Source of the DNA: Lysobacter sp. TY2-98
GTDB lineage: Bacteria > Pseudomonadota > Gammaproteobacteria > Xanthomonadales > Xanthomonadaceae
Reading direction: 5' to 3'
Length of the DNA stretch: 64,000 nucleotides
Assembly: GCF_003367355.1 (NCBI RefSeq)
Contig: NZ_CP031413.1
Coordinates: 248,001 to 312,000 of the forward strand
Each line of letters begins with the position of its first letter. Position 1 is the first letter of the stretch. The notes beneath the pieces are model-generated. The model did not search any database. It saw only the letters and a list, made by a program, of their open reading frames with translations, and was not told the DNA's origin. The translations under genes were made by a program, and so were the position numbers. Below are positions 52,674 through 64,000 of this stretch, piece by piece.

Positions 52674-53039
52674 ATGGCACGTATTCTTCTGATCGAAGAC
52701 TCGCCGACCGAGTCGGCGGTCATGACCCAGCTCCTCGAACGCAACGGCCACCAGGTGATGACTTCGGTCAGCGCCGAGGACGGCATCGAGACCTGCCGCC
52801 GCGAACGTCCGGACCTCGTCCTCATGGACGTGGTCCTGCCCGGCATGAACGGCTTCCAGGCCACGCGCGCGCTATCGCGCGACGCCGAGACCAAGACCAT
52901 CCCGGTGCTGATCGTCAGCACCAAGGGCATGGACACCGATCGTGCCTGGGGCCTGCGTCAGGGCGCCAAGGACTACATCGTGAAGCCGCCGCGCGAGGAT
53001 GAACTCATCGCGCGCATCAACGAACTGCTGGGCGCCTGA
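52674..53039 (+). CDS. pilH: Twitching motility response regulator PilH
   Basis: A 121-residue single receiver domain: ILLIEDSPTESAVMT, Asp in LVLMDVVLPGMNGF, and VKPPREDEL. PilH is the second CheY-like protein of the Pil-Chp system, acting as a counterpart or phosphate sink to PilG. It begins 19 bp after pilG. Confidence 0.95.
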   Translation: MARILLIEDSPTESAVMTQLLERNGHQVMTSVSAEDGIETCRRERPDLVLMDVVLPGMNGFQATRALSRDAETKTIPVLIVSTKGMDTDRAWGLRQGAKDYIVKPPREDELIARINELLGA

Positions 53040-53040
53040 C

Positions 53041-53589
53041 ATGAACCTCGCGATGAGCCCGTTCGACGTGCTCGTCGACTACGAGCGCCGCTCGCTCGCG
53101 CACGTCGCGGGCCTGCCGGAACAGCTCGACGCGCCCGGTCTGTGGCGCGGGGTCGGCTATCGCATCGGCTCGCGCCGCCTCGCCTCCGAGTTCGGCGAGG
53201 TGCGCGAAATCCTGACCGTCCCGCAGATCACGCCGGTGCCCGGCACGCAGCCTTGGATGCTCGGCGTCGCCAACGTGCGCGGCCAGCTGCTGCCGATCGT
53301 CGACATGAAGCAGTTCCTCGAGGGCGAGCGCACCGTGCTGCACGAAAGCATGCGCGTGCTGCTCGTTCGCCAGGGCGGCGGCGACGTCGCCGTGCTGGTG
53401 GACGAACTGTTCGGCCAGCGTTCGTTCGTCGAAGAGCAGATGCTCGACGACGAGGCGCTCGAACCGTTCGCGCAGGGCCGCTACGCGCACTTCATCGACC
53501 GCGCCTACCACCTGGGCGAGCACGACTGGGCTGTCTTCAGCCTCGACCGCCTCGCCCGTACTCCCGAATTCCGACAAGCCGCCGCCTGA
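53041..53589 (+). CDS. pilI: Twitching motility CheW-like adaptor PilI
   Basis: A 182-residue CheW domain (YRIGSRRLASEFGEVREIL, WMLGVANVRGQLLPIVDM, VLVDELFGQRSF). It couples the receptor PilJ to the kinase ChpA. It begins one base after the pilH stop codon. Confidence 0.94.
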   Translation: MNLAMSPFDVLVDYERRSLAHVAGLPEQLDAPGLWRGVGYRIGSRRLASEFGEVREILTVPQITPVPGTQPWMLGVANVRGQLLPIVDMKQFLEGERTVLHESMRVLLVRQGGGDVAVLVDELFGQRSFVEEQMLDDEALEPFAQGRYAHFIDRAYHLGEHDWAVFSLDRLARTPEFRQAAA

Positions 53590-53619
53590 CGGCCCAGCAC
53601 GAAGACCTGAGGTTCAACC

Positions 53620-55641
53620 ATGAGCACCACGATGGATAACGTCGCCGGCAAAGGCCGTGACATCAAAGTCAACACCTGGGTCACGGCGCTGATCGTCTCG
53701 CTGGTCGTGCTGGGCGCCAACGTCGGTTACGCGTCGTACAAGGCCGGTCGCCTCAGCGGCGCGAGCTCGTCGGCCTCGGAACTGCAGGTGCTCTCGCAGC
53801 AGCTCGCGGTGCGCGGCACCGAGGCCGTCGGTGGTAATGCGGAGGCGTTCAAGGCCTTCCGCGATACCAAGGCGCGCATCGAAGACGACATCAAGAACCT
53901 GCAGACCACCTACGGCGATGACAGCCGCGCCGGCAGCGCGATCAGCAACGTCGCGTCGACGTGGGCACCGATCGGCAAGAACGCGGACACGGTGCTGCAG
54001 TCGGAACAGGCGATCGTCGAACTGGCCGGCCACGCCGACAAGTTCAACCAGAGCCTGCCGAACTTCCAGGCCTCGCTCGACGAACTCGTCCGCGCGATGT
54101 CGGCCTCGGGCTCGCCCTCGTCGCAGGTCTACATCGCACTGCGCCAGGTCGTCGTTTCCGGAACCATGGCCCGCCGCATCGCGGAAATCCGCAGCGGCGG
54201 CCAGGGTGCGCAGGTCGCCGGTGACGCGCTCGGCCGCGACGCCAACCTCTTCTCGACGGTGCTCGCCGGCCTGCGCAAGGGCGACGACGCCAACCGCATC
54301 CTGCCGCTGACGTCGGGTCCGGCGGTGGCCCAGCTCGGCCAGGTCGAACAGCAGTGGGCGGTGATGAAGAAGGACCTCGACGCGATCACGGCGAGCTCCC
54401 GCAACCTCATCGGCGCGCAGCGCGCGGCCGACGAGATCACCAAGAATTCGGGCCAGATGCTCGATGCGTCGCAGAAGCTGTTCGGCGCGTTCACCTCGAT
54501 CGGTTCGATCAAGGACACCAGCCTGCTGGGCAACATCTGGATCTCGATCGTCGCGGGTGTGCTGACGATCCTCTCGCTGCTCGGCCTGCTCTACGCCCTC
54601 AACAAGCAGCAGCAGAGCCGCTACCAGGCCACGAAGGAACTCAACGACCGTAACCAGGAGGCCATCATGCGCCTGCTGGACGAGATGGGTTCGCTCGCAG
54701 AAGGCGACCTGACGGTGAAGGCGACGGTCACGGAAGACATGACCGGCGCGATCGCGGACTCGATCAACTTTGCAGTCGAACAGCTGCGCAGCCTCGTGCA
54801 GACCATTACCGATACGTCGGTGCAGGTCGCGGCGAGCGCGCAGGAGACGCAGGCCACCGCCATGCAGCTCGCGGAAGCCGCGGAGCACCAGGCGCAGGAG
54901 ATCGGCTCGGCCTCGGAACGCATCAACGAAATCGCGGCGAGCATCGACCAGGTTTCGAAGAACTCCGCGGAGTCCGCGGAGGTGGCGCAGCGCTCGGTGC
55001 AGATCGCGACGAAGGGCGCCGGCGTCGTGCGTCAGACGATTCAGGGCATGGACTCGATCCGTGACCAGATCCAGGAAACCTCGAAGCGAATCAAGCGCCT
55101 CGGCGAGTCGTCGCAGGAAATCGGCTCGATCGTTGAACTGATTAACGACATCTCGGAACAGACGAACATCCTCGCGCTGAACGCGGCAATTCAGGCGGCT
55201 TCGGCCGGTGAAGCGGGCCGCGGCTTCGCGGTCGTCGCCGACGAAGTGCAGCGCCTCGCAGAACGCGCATCGAACGCGACGAAGCGAATCGAAACGCTGG
55301 TCCAGACGATTCAGAGCGATACCAACGAAGCGGTGTCGTCGATGGAACAGACGACCTCGGAAGTCGTCGCCGGTGCACGCCTCGCGGAAGACGCGGGTAC
55401 CGCGCTGGGCGAGATCGAAAAGGTTTCGACCGACCTGTCGAACCTCATTCAGGGCATCTCGACGGCGGCACAGCAGCAGTCGTTCGCCGCGTCGAGCATC
55501 ACCCAGACGATGACCTCGATTCAGTCGATTACGGCGCAGACCTCGCAGGGTGCGAGTCAGACGGCGGCGTCGATTGGAAACCTCGCGCAGCTGGCGGCCG
55601 ACCTGCGTCGTTCGGTCGCCGACTTCAAGCTCCCGGCCTGA
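53620..55641 (+). CDS. pilJ: Pil-Chp methyl-accepting chemotaxis protein PilJ
   Basis: A 673-residue receptor. One N-terminal membrane segment (about 18-40), a periplasmic PilJ-type helical sensor (about 41-305), a second segment (about 307-328), a HAMP-like stretch, and an MCP signalling domain with the hairpin tip [20 protein letters not shown] and [20 protein letters not shown]-rich methylation-type helices are present. PilJ is thought to sense surface contact through the pilin. Confidence 0.95.
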   Translation: MSTTMDNVAGKGRDIKVNTWVTALIVSLVVLGANVGYASYKAGRLSGASSSASELQVLSQQLAVRGTEAVGGNAEAFKAFRDTKARIEDDIKNLQTTYGDDSRAGSAISNVASTWAPIGKNADTVLQSEQAIVELAGHADKFNQSLPNFQASLDELVRAMSASGSPSSQVYIALRQVVVSGTMARRIAEIRSGGQGAQVAGDALGRDANLFSTVLAGLRKGDDANRILPLTSGPAVAQLGQVEQQWAVMKKDLDAITASSRNLIGAQRAADEITKNSGQMLDASQKLFGAFTSIGSIKDTSLLGNIWISIVAGVLTILSLLGLLYALNKQQQSRYQATKELNDRNQEAIMRLLDEMGSLAEGDLTVKATVTEDMTGAIADSINFAVEQLRSLVQTITDTSVQVAASAQETQATAMQLAEAAEHQAQEIGSASERINEIAASIDQVSKNSAESAEVAQRSVQIATKGAGVVRQTIQGMDSIRDQIQETSKRIKRLGESSQEIGSIVELINDISEQTNILALNAAIQAASAGEAGRGFAVVADEVQRLAERASNATKRIETLVQTIQSDTNEAVSSMEQTTSEVVAGARLAEDAGTALGEIEKVSTDLSNLIQGISTAAQQQSFAASSITQTMTSIQSITAQTSQGASQTAASIGNLAQLAADLRRSVADFKLPA

Positions 55642-55756
55642 TCGCGAACGGACCACCCGAAGAAATGACTTTGCACGCACCTGACCGCCGCTGCCGCGCG
55701 ACCGCGCTCCTTCGAGGGAGCGCGCCGCGCACGGACGCCCAGGCGCGAGGTGCACG

Positions 55757-58700
55757 ATGATCGCGATGCGTGAAGTGATCGACACGACGACCCTCGGCTG
55801 GATCAAGCCGGAACTCGACGAAACCCTGCGCCTGGCGCGGCAGGAGATCGAAGCGTTCCTCGAAGATCCCACCGACTCCGCGCGCATGCGCGCCTGCGCC
55901 ACCCACCTGCATCAGGTGCGCGGCACGCTGCACATGATCGAGCTCGACGCGCCCGCGATGGTCGCGACCGAGATGGAGAAGCTCGCTTACGCGCTGCAGT
56001 CGGGTGAAGTCGCCGACCGCGACGAAGCCTGCGCGGCGCTGCTGCGCGGCGTCGTCCAGCTGCCGGACTACCTCGAGCGCCTGCAGGGCGGCCATCGCGA
56101 CATCCCGATCGTGCTGCTGCCGCTGCTCAACGAGCTGCGCGCCGCGCGTGGCGAAGCGGGCCTGAGCGAAAGCGTGTTGTTCGCACCGGACATCGACCGT
56201 CCGGTGCCGGCGGGCGGTGCGGCCGATGCTGCGGTCGATACACATGCCGCGGCCGAGCGTTTGTCCGCTGCGCTGGCGAATTGGCCGGAGACCGGCGACC
56301 CGTCCGACGCACGTGCTCTCGTCGACGCGATCGGCGAGCTGATGCGCGCCAGCGCCGATGAAGCCCATCAGCGCATGCTGTGGGTGGCCGAAGGCGTCGC
56401 CGTGTCGATCGCCGAAGGTGCGATGCCGACCAGCCGTGGCCTGCGTCAGGCGTTCAGTGCGCTCGAGCGTGCGGTGCGCGAGACCGCACAGGACGCAATG
56501 GCACTGCCGACCGAGGATCTCGCGGCCGACGCCACGCGCCAGCTGCTCTATCACGTTGCTCACAGCGGGGCCTCGCATCCGCGACTGGACGACATTCGCG
56601 AAACCTTCGATCTCGATGCGCAGCGTCCCAGCGAAAGCGAAATCGCGCACGCGCGCGGTTCGCTGAGCGGCCGCAACCGCGCGCTGCTCGACACGGTGTC
56701 GGCGGCGATCAAGGAAGACCTGATGCGCGTCAAGGACGCGCTCGACATCCACCTGCGCACCGGCCGCATCGACGTGGCCGAACTGCGCCCGCAGGTCGAC
56801 GCGCTGACGCAGGTCGGCGACACGCTCGGCATGATGGGGCTGTCCACTGCGCGCGGCGTGGTGATGCAGCAGCGCGACGCGATGTCGGACGTCGTCAACG
56901 GCCGCCGTATCGCGGACGAGCACGCGCTGCTCGATATCGCGGGTGCACTGCTGTATGTCGATGCGTCGCTCGATGACCAGGTCTCGCGCCTGGGCCTCGA
57001 AGACCAGGACGACGGCGACAACGCGCTCGCGCGCGAGTCGCGCAAGGTGCTCGACATCGTCGTGCGCGAAGCGATCGCCAATTTCGGTGATGCGCGCCAG
57101 TCGTTCGTCGCGTTCGTCGAGACCGGCTGGGATCACGCCGAACTCGCGGAAGTACCGCGCCTGCTCGACGAAGTCGCCGGCGCCATGCGCATGGTGCAGC
57201 TGGCGACGCCGGCCGAATACCTCGATGCGATCGCGCGCTATTCGCAGCGCGAGCTGATCGATCGTCGCCACGTGCCGACCAGCGCCGAACTCGACGCGCT
57301 GGCCGACGCGCTCGCGAGTCTCGAATACTTCCTCGAAGCCCTGCGCGACCACCGTCCGAACCGCGACGGCATGCTCGACATCGCGCAGTCGAGCCTCGAG
57401 TCGCTGCACTACTGGCCGGTGCCCGCCGCGCCGGTGCAGGTCGAAGCCGCGCCGCCCGTGGCCGCCGAGCCGGCGGTGGACGCCGCGATCGCCGAGACGT
57501 TGCACCCGGAATCCGTCGATGCATCGGCTCAGCCGATCGTCGCCGAGAGCGAAGACGAGACGGTGCTCGCGCACATCGCCGAGACGTTCGCGGTCGTCGA
57601 TCTGCAGGCACGCGAAGAAGAGACCCCGGTCGTGCACGAGCCGGTGGCGATCGATGCCTCGGCGATCGACGCGATCGAGCCGGTCGTGGTCGCGCCGATC
57701 GGCGCGGTTCACGGCGGCTTCGAAGCCAACGCCGACATCGACGATGACATCCGCGAGGTCTTCCTCGAAGAGCTGTCGGAGGAGATGGACAACCTCGCGT
57801 CGCTGCTTCCCGCGTGGAAGGCGATGCCCGAGGAGATGGAGCGCCTGCGCCCCATCCGCCGCGTCTTCCACACGCTCAAGGGCAGCGGCCGCCTCGTCGG
57901 CGCCAAGGTCCTCGGCGAGTTCAGCTGGAAGATCGAGAACATGCTCAACCGCGTGCTGGATGGCACGCGTCCGCCGAGCCCGGCGGTAGCATCCATCCTC
58001 GAACATGCGGTCGGCACGCTGCCGCAGTTCCACGCGGCGCTCGCCGGTACGGCGTCGGTGACAGCAGACCTCGCAGGCTTCGAAGCGATCGCCGATCGTC
58101 TCGAGAAGGGCGAGGAAGTGTTCTACACGGCCGGCGAGTTCGCGGCGCCGGTCGCCGCGCCGGTCGAGCCGGTGGTCGAAGTGGCTGTCCCGATCGCGGT
58201 CGCGCTGCCGGTCGAAGATCCGGGTGAGCCGGCGTACGTCGATCCGGTGCTGCTGGAAATCCTCGCGACGGAAGTCGACGGCCATCTCGCGACCATCGAC
58301 GACTGGCTCGAGAACGCGCGTCGCCAGCCGCAGCGCGCGGAAGATCGCCTGCAGCGTTCGATCCACACGCTCAACGGCGCGTTCGCGATGACGGAGGTGC
58401 CGGTGATCCCGGCGATCACCGGTCCGACCGAGGCCTACATCAAGCGTCTGCTCGCGGCCGGTACGAGCGCGACGCAGGAAGGCGTCGAAGCGATCGCCGA
58501 CGTCGCCGACGCGATCCGCACCACGCTCGCCCGTCTGCAGGCCGACCGCCCGCACGTGCCGCGTTTCGAAGGACTTGCCGAGCGCGTCGTCGCGCTGCGC
58601 GATAGCCTCCCGGACGCGCGCCAGGCGGCGCCGATCGATCCGCTCGACGCGTCGGCGGCAGAAGACTTCGAACAACTGGAAGCGGCGCAGGCGGAAGCCG

Positions 58701-61700
58701 AGCGCGTCGCCGCGGAGCAGGCCGAGCAGCGGCGCATCGCCGAGGAGATCGCGCGCGTCGATGCCGAGCGTCTCGCTGCGGAGCAGGCGGAGGCGGAATA
58801 CGCGGAGCAGGCGCGTCTTGCCGCGCACGCCGAAGCCGAGCGGCTCGCGGCCGAGGAAGCGGAAGCGCAGCGCATCGCTGAAGAAACGGCGCGTGCGGAA
58901 GCGGAACGCATTGCTGCCGAAGCGGCCGAAGTGGAGCGTCTGGAGCAGGAGCGTCTCGCCGCCGAACAGGCAGAAGCCGAACGTGTCGCCGCGGAACAGG
59001 CGGAGGCGCAGCGTGTCGCCGCTGAAGCTGCGCAGGCCGAGGCCGAGCGTCTTGCCGCGACGCAGACCGAAGCAGAGCGGGAGGCTGCGGCCCAGGCTGA
59101 AGCCGAACGTGTCGAGCAGGAACGCATTGCCGCCGAGCTGGCCGAAGCAGAGCGTCTGGAGCAGGAGCGCGTCGCGGCCGAACAGGCCGAGGCCGAACGT
59201 CTCGAGCAGGAGCGCGTCGCGGCCGAGCAGGCCGAGATTGAGCGCCTCGCGGCGGAGCAGGCGGAAGCCCAGCGTCTCGAACAGGAACGCATCGCCGCCG
59301 AGCAGGCCGAAGCCGAACGCCTTGCGGCCGAAGAAGCCGCGCGCGCCGAAGCGGAGCGGATCGCGGCCGAACAGGCGGACGCGCGTCGCATCGAAGAAGA
59401 GCGTTTGGCCGCCGAGCGCGCCGAGCGCGAACGCATTGAAGCCGAGCGGGCGGAGGCCGAGCGTCTCGAACGCGAGCGCGTTGAAGCCGCCGAGCGCGAG
59501 CGGGCGCGCATGGAGTCGCAGCGTGCCGAAGCCGAGCGCCTGGAGCGCATGGCGGCCGAGCAGAAGATGGCGGAGCAGGTCCGCGCGGCGATCGCCGCGG
59601 CGTCCGCGGCCGCGCACTCCGGTGCGGCGATGCCGGCAAGCGTCGTCGACGAAGCCGACCCGAACACCGGGCTGGACCTCACCGGCCTCGATCCGGAACT
59701 CGTCGACATCTTCGTCGAGGAAGGCGCCGACCTGCTCGACCACTCCGACAGCCTGCTCGCGCAGCTTCGCCAGCAGCCGGATGACCGCGAAACGCTGGTC
59801 GGCCTGCAGCGCGACCTGCACACGCTCAAGGGCGGTGCGCGCATGGCCGGCATCATGGCCGTGGGCGAACTCGGCCACGTCATGGAGTCGCTGCTCGAGG
59901 CGGTCGTCGATCACCGCAGCGAACTCGGTCGCGACGGCGTGTCGCTGCTCGAGAAGGGCTTCGATCGCCTGCACGGTATGGTCACCCGCGTCGGCGAACG
60001 CCACGCGATCGGCATGCCGTTCGCGCTGATCGCACAGTTCGAAGCGCGTGCGCGCGGCGAGCGCCTGCCGATGCCGGCCTACGAGCCGCAGCACGAAGAG
60101 GCCACGCCGGAAGTACCGCTGCCGGTCGCGGAGCTCAAGCCGTTGTCGGCGCCGATCGGCGAACAGCCCGCGCTCACGGACGACGACGACATCGCCGTGC
60201 GTGCGCCGCAGGAACAGGTGCGTATCCGCGCCGACCTGCTCGATCGCCTCGTCAACTACGCCGGTGAGGTCGCGATCTATCGCGCCCGCCTGGAACAGCA
60301 GCTCGGCGCGTTCCGGTCGGCCATCGCGGAAATGGAAGCGACGAACACGCGTATGCGCGACCAGCTGCGCCGTCTCGAGATCGAGACGGAGGCGCAGATC
60401 GTCGCGCGCTATAAGCGCGAGGACGCCACCGAGGCGACGTTCGATCCGCTGGAGCTCGACCGCTTCTCGACGCTGCAGCAGCTGACCCGCGCACTGTCCG
60501 AGTCCGCGGCCGACCAGACCTCGCTTCAGGCGACGTTCGACGACCTCACGCGTCAGTACGACACGCTGCTGTTGCAGCAGTCGCGCGTGTCGTCCGAACT
60601 GCAGGAAGGCCTCATGCGCACGCGCATGGTGCCGTTCGACGGCCTGCTGCCGCGTCTGCGCCGCGTCGTCCGCCAGGCGTCGGGTGAAACGGGCAAGCAC
60701 GTGCTGCTCAAGCTCGAAGGCACGCAGGGCGAGCTCGATCGCAACGTGCTGGAGCGCATGACCGCGCCGCTGGAGCACATGCTCCGCAACGCGGTCGCGC
60801 ATGGCCTCGAGTCGCCGGAGAAGCGCGCGGCCGCAGGCAAGCAGGAAGAAGGCACCATCCGCATCGCGGTCCGTCGCGAAGGTTCGGAAGTCGTGCTGGA
60901 AGTCGGCGACGACGGCCGCGGCCTCGATCGCGAAGCGATCCGACGTCGCGGCATCGAACGCAACCTGATCCGCAGCGATGCGGTGATGGCCGAGTCCGAC
61001 CTCGACATGCTGATCTTCGAGCCGGGTTTCTCGACCGCCGACGAGGTCAGCCGCCTCGCCGGTCGTGGCGTTGGCATGGACGTGGTCGCGTCCGAAGTGC
61101 GCCAGCTCGGCGGCACGATTGATATCCGCACGACGAAGGGCTCGGGCACGACGTTCACGCTGCGCCTGCCGCAGACGCTCGCGGTCACGCAGGCGGTCTT
61201 CGTGCGCATCGGCGAGACCGCGTTCGCGGTGCCGATCGCCTCGGTGCGCGGCGTCGGCCGTATCTCGCGCGAAGAACTCGCGCAGGCGATGCAGAACGAG
61301 GACGGTGGCACCTACCGCTACGGCGGCGAGGACTACGCGGTGCACGACCTCGGTCGCCTGCTCGGTCAGTCGTCGGCGAAGGCCGAGGGCCTGCTGCAGG
61401 TGCCGCTGCTGCTGATCCGCGCCGGTGAACTGCGCGCCGCCGTCACCGTCGACCAGGTCATCGGCAACCGCGAAATCGTGGTGAAGCCGGTCGGCCCGCA
61501 GGTCGCCTCGGTGCCGGGCATCTTCGGCGCGACGATCATGGGCGACGGTCGCGTGGTCGTGATCCTCGACATCGCGCCGCTGGTGCGCCGCCAGGCCACG
61601 CTGCCGCGCGACTTCCAGCCGGTGTTCGTTCCGGTCGAGAAGCGCGCCGTTCCGCTGGTCATGGTGGTCGACGACTCGGTCACGATGCGCAAGGTCACCG

Positions 61701-62029
61701 GCCGCGTACTCGAACGTCACGGCTACGAAGTCGCCACCGCGAAGGACGGCATCGACGCACTCGAACGCATGGCCGAGCGCGTGCCGGACCTGATGCTGCT
61801 CGACATTGAAATGCCGCGCATGGACGGCTACGAGCTTGCCGGCGCGATGAAGGGCGATTCGCGACTGCGCGACGTGCCGATCATCATGATCACGTCGCGT
61901 ACCGGCGAGAAGCACCGCCAGCGTGCGTTCGAACTCGGCGTCAATCGCTACCTCGGCAAGCCGTACCAGGAACCCGAGCTGATGCGGAACGTCAACGAGC
62001 TGCTCGAGCAGGTGCATGCGCATGAGTGA
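55757..62029 (+). CDS. chpA: Hybrid chemosensory histidine kinase ChpA/PilL
   Basis: A 2,090-residue CheA-like kinase. In order: an Hpt-like N-terminal domain (His52 in HQVRGTL), helical FimL-like region, Hpt with His705 (FHTLKGSGR), Hpt with His870 (IHTLNG), a very long Glu/Ala/Arg/Gln-rich helix (about 970-1280), Hpt with His1355 (LHTLKGGAR), dimerisation (about 1490-1600), ATPase with [20 protein letters not shown] and GRGVGMDVV, CheW-like domain, and a receiver with Asp2016 ([11 protein letters not shown]). Multiple Hpt domains are normal for ChpA; the roughly 310-residue charged helix is not standard. Its TGA overlaps the next start codon. Confidence 0.93.
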   Translation: MIAMREVIDTTTLGWIKPELDETLRLARQEIEAFLEDPTDSARMRACATHLHQVRGTLHMIELDAPAMVATEMEKLAYALQSGEVADRDEACAALLRGVVQLPDYLERLQGGHRDIPIVLLPLLNELRAARGEAGLSESVLFAPDIDRPVPAGGAADAAVDTHAAAERLSAALANWPETGDPSDARALVDAIGELMRASADEAHQRMLWVAEGVAVSIAEGAMPTSRGLRQAFSALERAVRETAQDAMALPTEDLAADATRQLLYHVAHSGASHPRLDDIRETFDLDAQRPSESEIAHARGSLSGRNRALLDTVSAAIKEDLMRVKDALDIHLRTGRIDVAELRPQVDALTQVGDTLGMMGLSTARGVVMQQRDAMSDVVNGRRIADEHALLDIAGALLYVDASLDDQVSRLGLEDQDDGDNALARESRKVLDIVVREAIANFGDARQSFVAFVETGWDHAELAEVPRLLDEVAGAMRMVQLATPAEYLDAIARYSQRELIDRRHVPTSAELDALADALASLEYFLEALRDHRPNRDGMLDIAQSSLESLHYWPVPAAPVQVEAAPPVAAEPAVDAAIAETLHPESVDASAQPIVAESEDETVLAHIAETFAVVDLQAREEETPVVHEPVAIDASAIDAIEPVVVAPIGAVHGGFEANADIDDDIREVFLEELSEEMDNLASLLPAWKAMPEEMERLRPIRRVFHTLKGSGRLVGAKVLGEFSWKIENMLNRVLDGTRPPSPAVASILEHAVGTLPQFHAALAGTASVTADLAGFEAIADRLEKGEEVFYTAGEFAAPVAAPVEPVVEVAVPIAVALPVEDPGEPAYVDPVLLEILATEVDGHLATIDDWLENARRQPQRAEDRLQRSIHTLNGAFAMTEVPVIPAITGPTEAYIKRLLAAGTSATQEGVEAIADVADAIRTTLARLQADRPHVPRFEGLAERVVALRDSLPDARQAAPIDPLDASAAEDFEQLEAAQAEAERVAAEQAEQRRIAEEIARVDAERLAAEQAEAEYAEQARLAAHAEAERLAAEEAEAQRIAEETARAEAERIAAEAAEVERLEQERLAAEQAEAERVAAEQAEAQRVAAEAAQAEAERLAATQTEAEREAAAQAEAERVEQERIAAELAEAERLEQERVAAEQAEAERLEQERVAAEQAEIERLAAEQAEAQRLEQERIAAEQAEAERLAAEEAARAEAERIAAEQADARRIEEERLAAERAERERIEAERAEAERLERERVEAAERERARMESQRAEAERLERMAAEQKMAEQVRAAIAAASAAAHSGAAMPASVVDEADPNTGLDLTGLDPELVDIFVEEGADLLDHSDSLLAQLRQQPDDRETLVGLQRDLHTLKGGARMAGIMAVGELGHVMESLLEAVVDHRSELGRDGVSLLEKGFDRLHGMVTRVGERHAIGMPFALIAQFEARARGERLPMPAYEPQHEEATPEVPLPVAELKPLSAPIGEQPALTDDDDIAVRAPQEQVRIRADLLDRLVNYAGEVAIYRARLEQQLGAFRSAIAEMEATNTRMRDQLRRLEIETEAQIVARYKREDATEATFDPLELDRFSTLQQLTRALSESAADQTSLQATFDDLTRQYDTLLLQQSRVSSELQEGLMRTRMVPFDGLLPRLRRVVRQASGETGKHVLLKLEGTQGELDRNVLERMTAPLEHMLRNAVAHGLESPEKRAAAGKQEEGTIRIAVRREGSEVVLEVGDDGRGLDREAIRRRGIERNLIRSDAVMAESDLDMLIFEPGFSTADEVSRLAGRGVGMDVVASEVRQLGGTIDIRTTKGSGTTFTLRLPQTLAVTQAVFVRIGETAFAVPIASVRGVGRISREELAQAMQNEDGGTYRYGGEDYAVHDLGRLLGQSSAKAEGLLQVPLLLIRAGELRAAVTVDQVIGNREIVVKPVGPQVASVPGIFGATIMGDGRVVVILDIAPLVRRQATLPRDFQPVFVPVEKRAVPLVMVVDDSVTMRKVTGRVLERHGYEVATAKDGIDALERMAERVPDLMLLDIEMPRMDGYELAGAMKGDSRLRDVPIIMITSRTGEKHRQRAFELGVNRYLGKPYQEPELMRNVNELLEQVHAHE

Positions 62030-63638
62030 CACCAGCCGACGCGTCGCCCTCCTGGCGCGTCCCGGCGCCGCGCGCGACAGCGTGCGCGGCGCACTGCTGG
62101 AAATCGGCGCGGACATCGTCGCCGAGGAAGATCCGGGCGCATCCTCACCCGATGCGATCCGCAGCGTGTCGCCCGACGTGCTGATGATCGTGCTCGATCC
62201 CGTCAGCGAAGGCGCGCTCGACCGTTACGACAGCATGCTCGGCGATCCTTCGATCGAGGTGATGTTCGAAGAGGCCGACGTCGCCGCGTCGCGCGACGGC
62301 TGGGAGGCCGCGCGCTGGCGCCGCCACCTCGCCGCCAAGCTGCATCACCGCCAGGACGTGCTGCCGCCGGTCGCCGGCGCGGACCTCGTGCCCGCGGTGG
62401 ATCCGCTGACGGTGCAGCTCGAGGAAATGATCTCGACCGACGACCCGGAGTTCCCGCCGGTCGCACAGATCGCGGTGCCCGAAGGCGCGACGGGCGGCGA
62501 AGACTTTTCCGTATTCGATCCCGCGGCTGCGGACGCGGACGAGATGAGTGTCGAGGAGTACGTGCTGTCCGTGCACGGACTCGAACTTGATCCGAGCGCG
62601 ATCGATGCACCGCTTCCGGAAACGGCCGGCATCGAACTCGAAGCTGTCGGCTTCGACGGCGCTTCGCTCGACGCGCCGAACTTTGAAGGCGTGCAGCTCG
62701 AGGGCGTGGGGTTCGACGGCGGTTCGATCGAGGCCACCCGTTTCGAGGGCCTGCCACCGGTCACCGGCCCCGACTTCAGTGCCAGCGATTTCGATCCGCT
62801 GCTCGCAGAGCTCGATGCCGAACTCCCTGATCTCTCGCTGCCCGATGCGCCCGCGCTGCCGGAGTCCGACTGGCAGGGTGGGTTGGTCGATGACTTCGCC
62901 GTTGTCGAAGAGGTGTCGTTCGATGACGTTCAGGCTGAAACGGCTTCGCCTACGGCTGCCGTGCCGCCGCCGCTGCCGCCGATGGGTTTCGGTGAGCTGA
63001 GCCTCGCGGACGACGCCGCGCCGATCGCGACGGCGCCGACCGGCGCGCTGCGCTCGCACGATCTTGGCGAACTCGAGCGTCGCATCGCGTCGCTGGAACT
63101 GGTCGACGATACGAAAGCGACGTCGTCCGGCGCGGTGCTCGTACTCGCCGGTATCGGCGGCCCCGACGCGGTCCGTCAACTGCTCGGTGCCTTGCCGGCG
63201 CGCTTCAGTAAGCCCGTGCTGATCCGCCAGCGCCTCGATGGCGCCCGGTACGACAAGCTGGTTGCGCAGCTCCAGCGCGCCGCCGCGTTGCCCGTCGCGC
63301 TCGCGCAGGCGGGCGATCCGATCCAGAACGGCCAGATCTACGTCCTCGGCGACGACATGGGTGTGTCGGAGGACGCGACGGCGTTCGCGACCGGCGGCCT
63401 CGCCACCCTCGTCGCGCGCATCCCTGCCGAGAAGAGTGCCGTGCTCGTCTTCAGCGGTGCAGACGCCGAAATGGCCGACGCGATCGCCGACCTCGGCAAG
63501 CGCGGCGCCTTCATCGGCGCGCAATCCGCAGATGGCTGCTACGACGCCACCGCCGCCTCCGCGGTGGCCGCACGCGGCGCGGTCACCGCGCCGCCCTCCG
63601 AACTCGCTGCACAACTCGCCGGCCGCTGGAGCCGCTGA
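62022..63638 (+). CDS. Degenerate CheB-like protein of the Pil-Chp operon
   Basis: A 538-residue protein whose ATG overlaps the chpA stop. The N-terminal 100 residues look like a pseudo-receiver ([32 protein letters not shown]). A long acidic low-complexity middle follows, with two copies of a VGFDGxSxxAxxFEG repeat (about 203-244). The C-terminal 165 residues resemble the CheB methylesterase fold. The nucleophile Ser of the GAST/SGG motif is missing (GIGGPDAV, from Gly377), the QHM His is replaced (RQRLDGARY), and the late TGMGxDG loop is FSGADAEM. It is therefore unlikely to be an active methylesterase. Confidence 0.75.
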   Translation: MSDTSRRVALLARPGAARDSVRGALLEIGADIVAEEDPGASSPDAIRSVSPDVLMIVLDPVSEGALDRYDSMLGDPSIEVMFEEADVAASRDGWEAARWRRHLAAKLHHRQDVLPPVAGADLVPAVDPLTVQLEEMISTDDPEFPPVAQIAVPEGATGGEDFSVFDPAAADADEMSVEEYVLSVHGLELDPSAIDAPLPETAGIELEAVGFDGASLDAPNFEGVQLEGVGFDGGSIEATRFEGLPPVTGPDFSASDFDPLLAELDAELPDLSLPDAPALPESDWQGGLVDDFAVVEEVSFDDVQAETASPTAAVPPPLPPMGFGELSLADDAAPIATAPTGALRSHDLGELERRIASLELVDDTKATSSGAVLVLAGIGGPDAVRQLLGALPARFSKPVLIRQRLDGARYDKLVAQLQRAAALPVALAQAGDPIQNGQIYVLGDDMGVSEDATAFATGGLATLVARIPAEKSAVLVFSGADAEMADAIADLGKRGAFIGAQSADGCYDATAASAVAARGAVTAPPSELAAQLAGRWSR

Positions 63639-63649
63639 GAGGTCCCGTC

Positions 63650-64000
63650 GTGTCCAAGAAGAAAAACCGCCACCGCCGTCCGAACCCGCCGTCGCGCGGG
63701 CCAGTCGCCATCGCGCCGAATGGCCAGCCGGCCGATGCCGAGAGCGCGTCGGATTTCGACGAAGCCGACGAGATCGACGACGCCGATGAGGTCGACGCCG
63801 CGGAGGCGGATGTCGATTCGGTCGTCGACGTTGTGTTGTCGCAGGCCGCCGCGATGGGCAGCGTCGGCCCGGACGCGCACGCGAACGACCCGATCGCGCC
63901 TGCGCCGGTTGCGCCCTCGCCGAGCTGGGGTCAGCAGGAAACGGGCGACATCCGCGGCGTGCTCATCCAGGTGGCCGGTGGCCGTCTGCTGCTGCCGAAC
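63650..64000 (+). CDS. CheW-like protein, N-terminal part (runs off right edge)
   Basis: 117 codons are visible, from a GTG with GAGAGG upstream. A basic N-terminus (SKKKNRHRRPNPPSRGP) is followed by a very acidic stretch (about 35-62), then a linker and the first strands of a CheW-type domain (IRGVLIQVAGGRLLLPN). By order it is the ChpC-like second adaptor of the Pil-Chp system. The end of the gene is outside the window. Confidence 0.75.
   Translation, partial: MSKKKNRHRRPNPPSRGPVAIAPNGQPADAESASDFDEADEIDDADEVDAAEADVDSVVDVVLSQAAAMGSVGPDAHANDPIAPAPVAPSPSWGQQETGDIRGVLIQVAGGRLLLPN

Noticed and set aside
58660..59610. Dense short DNA repeats that might be a CRISPR-like or satellite array.
   Set aside because: The repeats keep frame with chpA and encode a regular Glu/Ala/Arg helix; there are no unique spacers of constant length.

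Overview
The window is G+C-rich, densely coded bacterial DNA. It most resembles the Xanthomonadaceae (a Lysobacter- or Luteimonas-like gammaproteobacterium). This rests on the order gshB-pilG-pilH-pilI-pilJ-chpA, on mrcB next to a DinG-type helicase and tsaB, and on relA, hrpA, recQ and an azurin, all with high-G+C codon use. No tRNA, rRNA, CRISPR array, intact transposase or phage gene was seen.

Region 1 (1-19,930) is a stress or low-oxygen survival island. It holds two double-domain universal stress proteins, three related BON-domain proteins, a cation P-type ATPase, an MBL/beta-CASP ribonuclease-like protein, Hsp20, dodecin, an SDR dehydrogenase, a GNAT acetyltransferase, a flavodoxin, a CHAD protein and several small membrane proteins. 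Its regulators are a Crp/Fnr-type protein, a PhoB-like response regulator with a hybrid histidine kinase, and an orphan FixJ-like regulator whose phospho-acceptor Asp is Glu. Nearly every promoter region here carries a 14-bp palindrome of the FNR/Anr/Dnr type (YTGAY-N4-RTCAR). The same box precedes the azurin and hemN genes at 26-28 kb. I read this as one regulon, similar in content to the mycobacterial DosR dormancy regulon but built on FNR-type sites.

Region 2 (19,996-28,514) has a copper-type P1B ATPase, then about 2 kb of decayed 3'-terminal gene fragments (NRAMP transporter, GH47 mannosidase, TonB-dependent receptor) around one intact type IV pilin gene. After these come a lipoprotein with a His/Met-rich loop and a CDCC motif, an azurin, hemN and rnk. 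Copper handling and electron transport seem to be the shared theme.

Region 3 (28,800-44,320) is mixed chromosome: a BlaI/M56 regulator-protease pair with a clear tandem operator, an FMN reductase, recQ, dps, hrpA, relA and a two-domain glycosyltransferase.

Region 4 (44,450-64,000) is core: PBP1B, a TPR lipoprotein, a DinG/YoaA-type helicase and tsaB on the plus strand; a TonB-like protein and gshB on the minus strand; then the complete Pil-Chp twitching chemosensory operon. That operon includes a 2,090-residue ChpA with a roughly 310-residue charged helical insert, and a CheB-like protein that has lost its catalytic residues. It runs off the right end inside a CheW-like gene.
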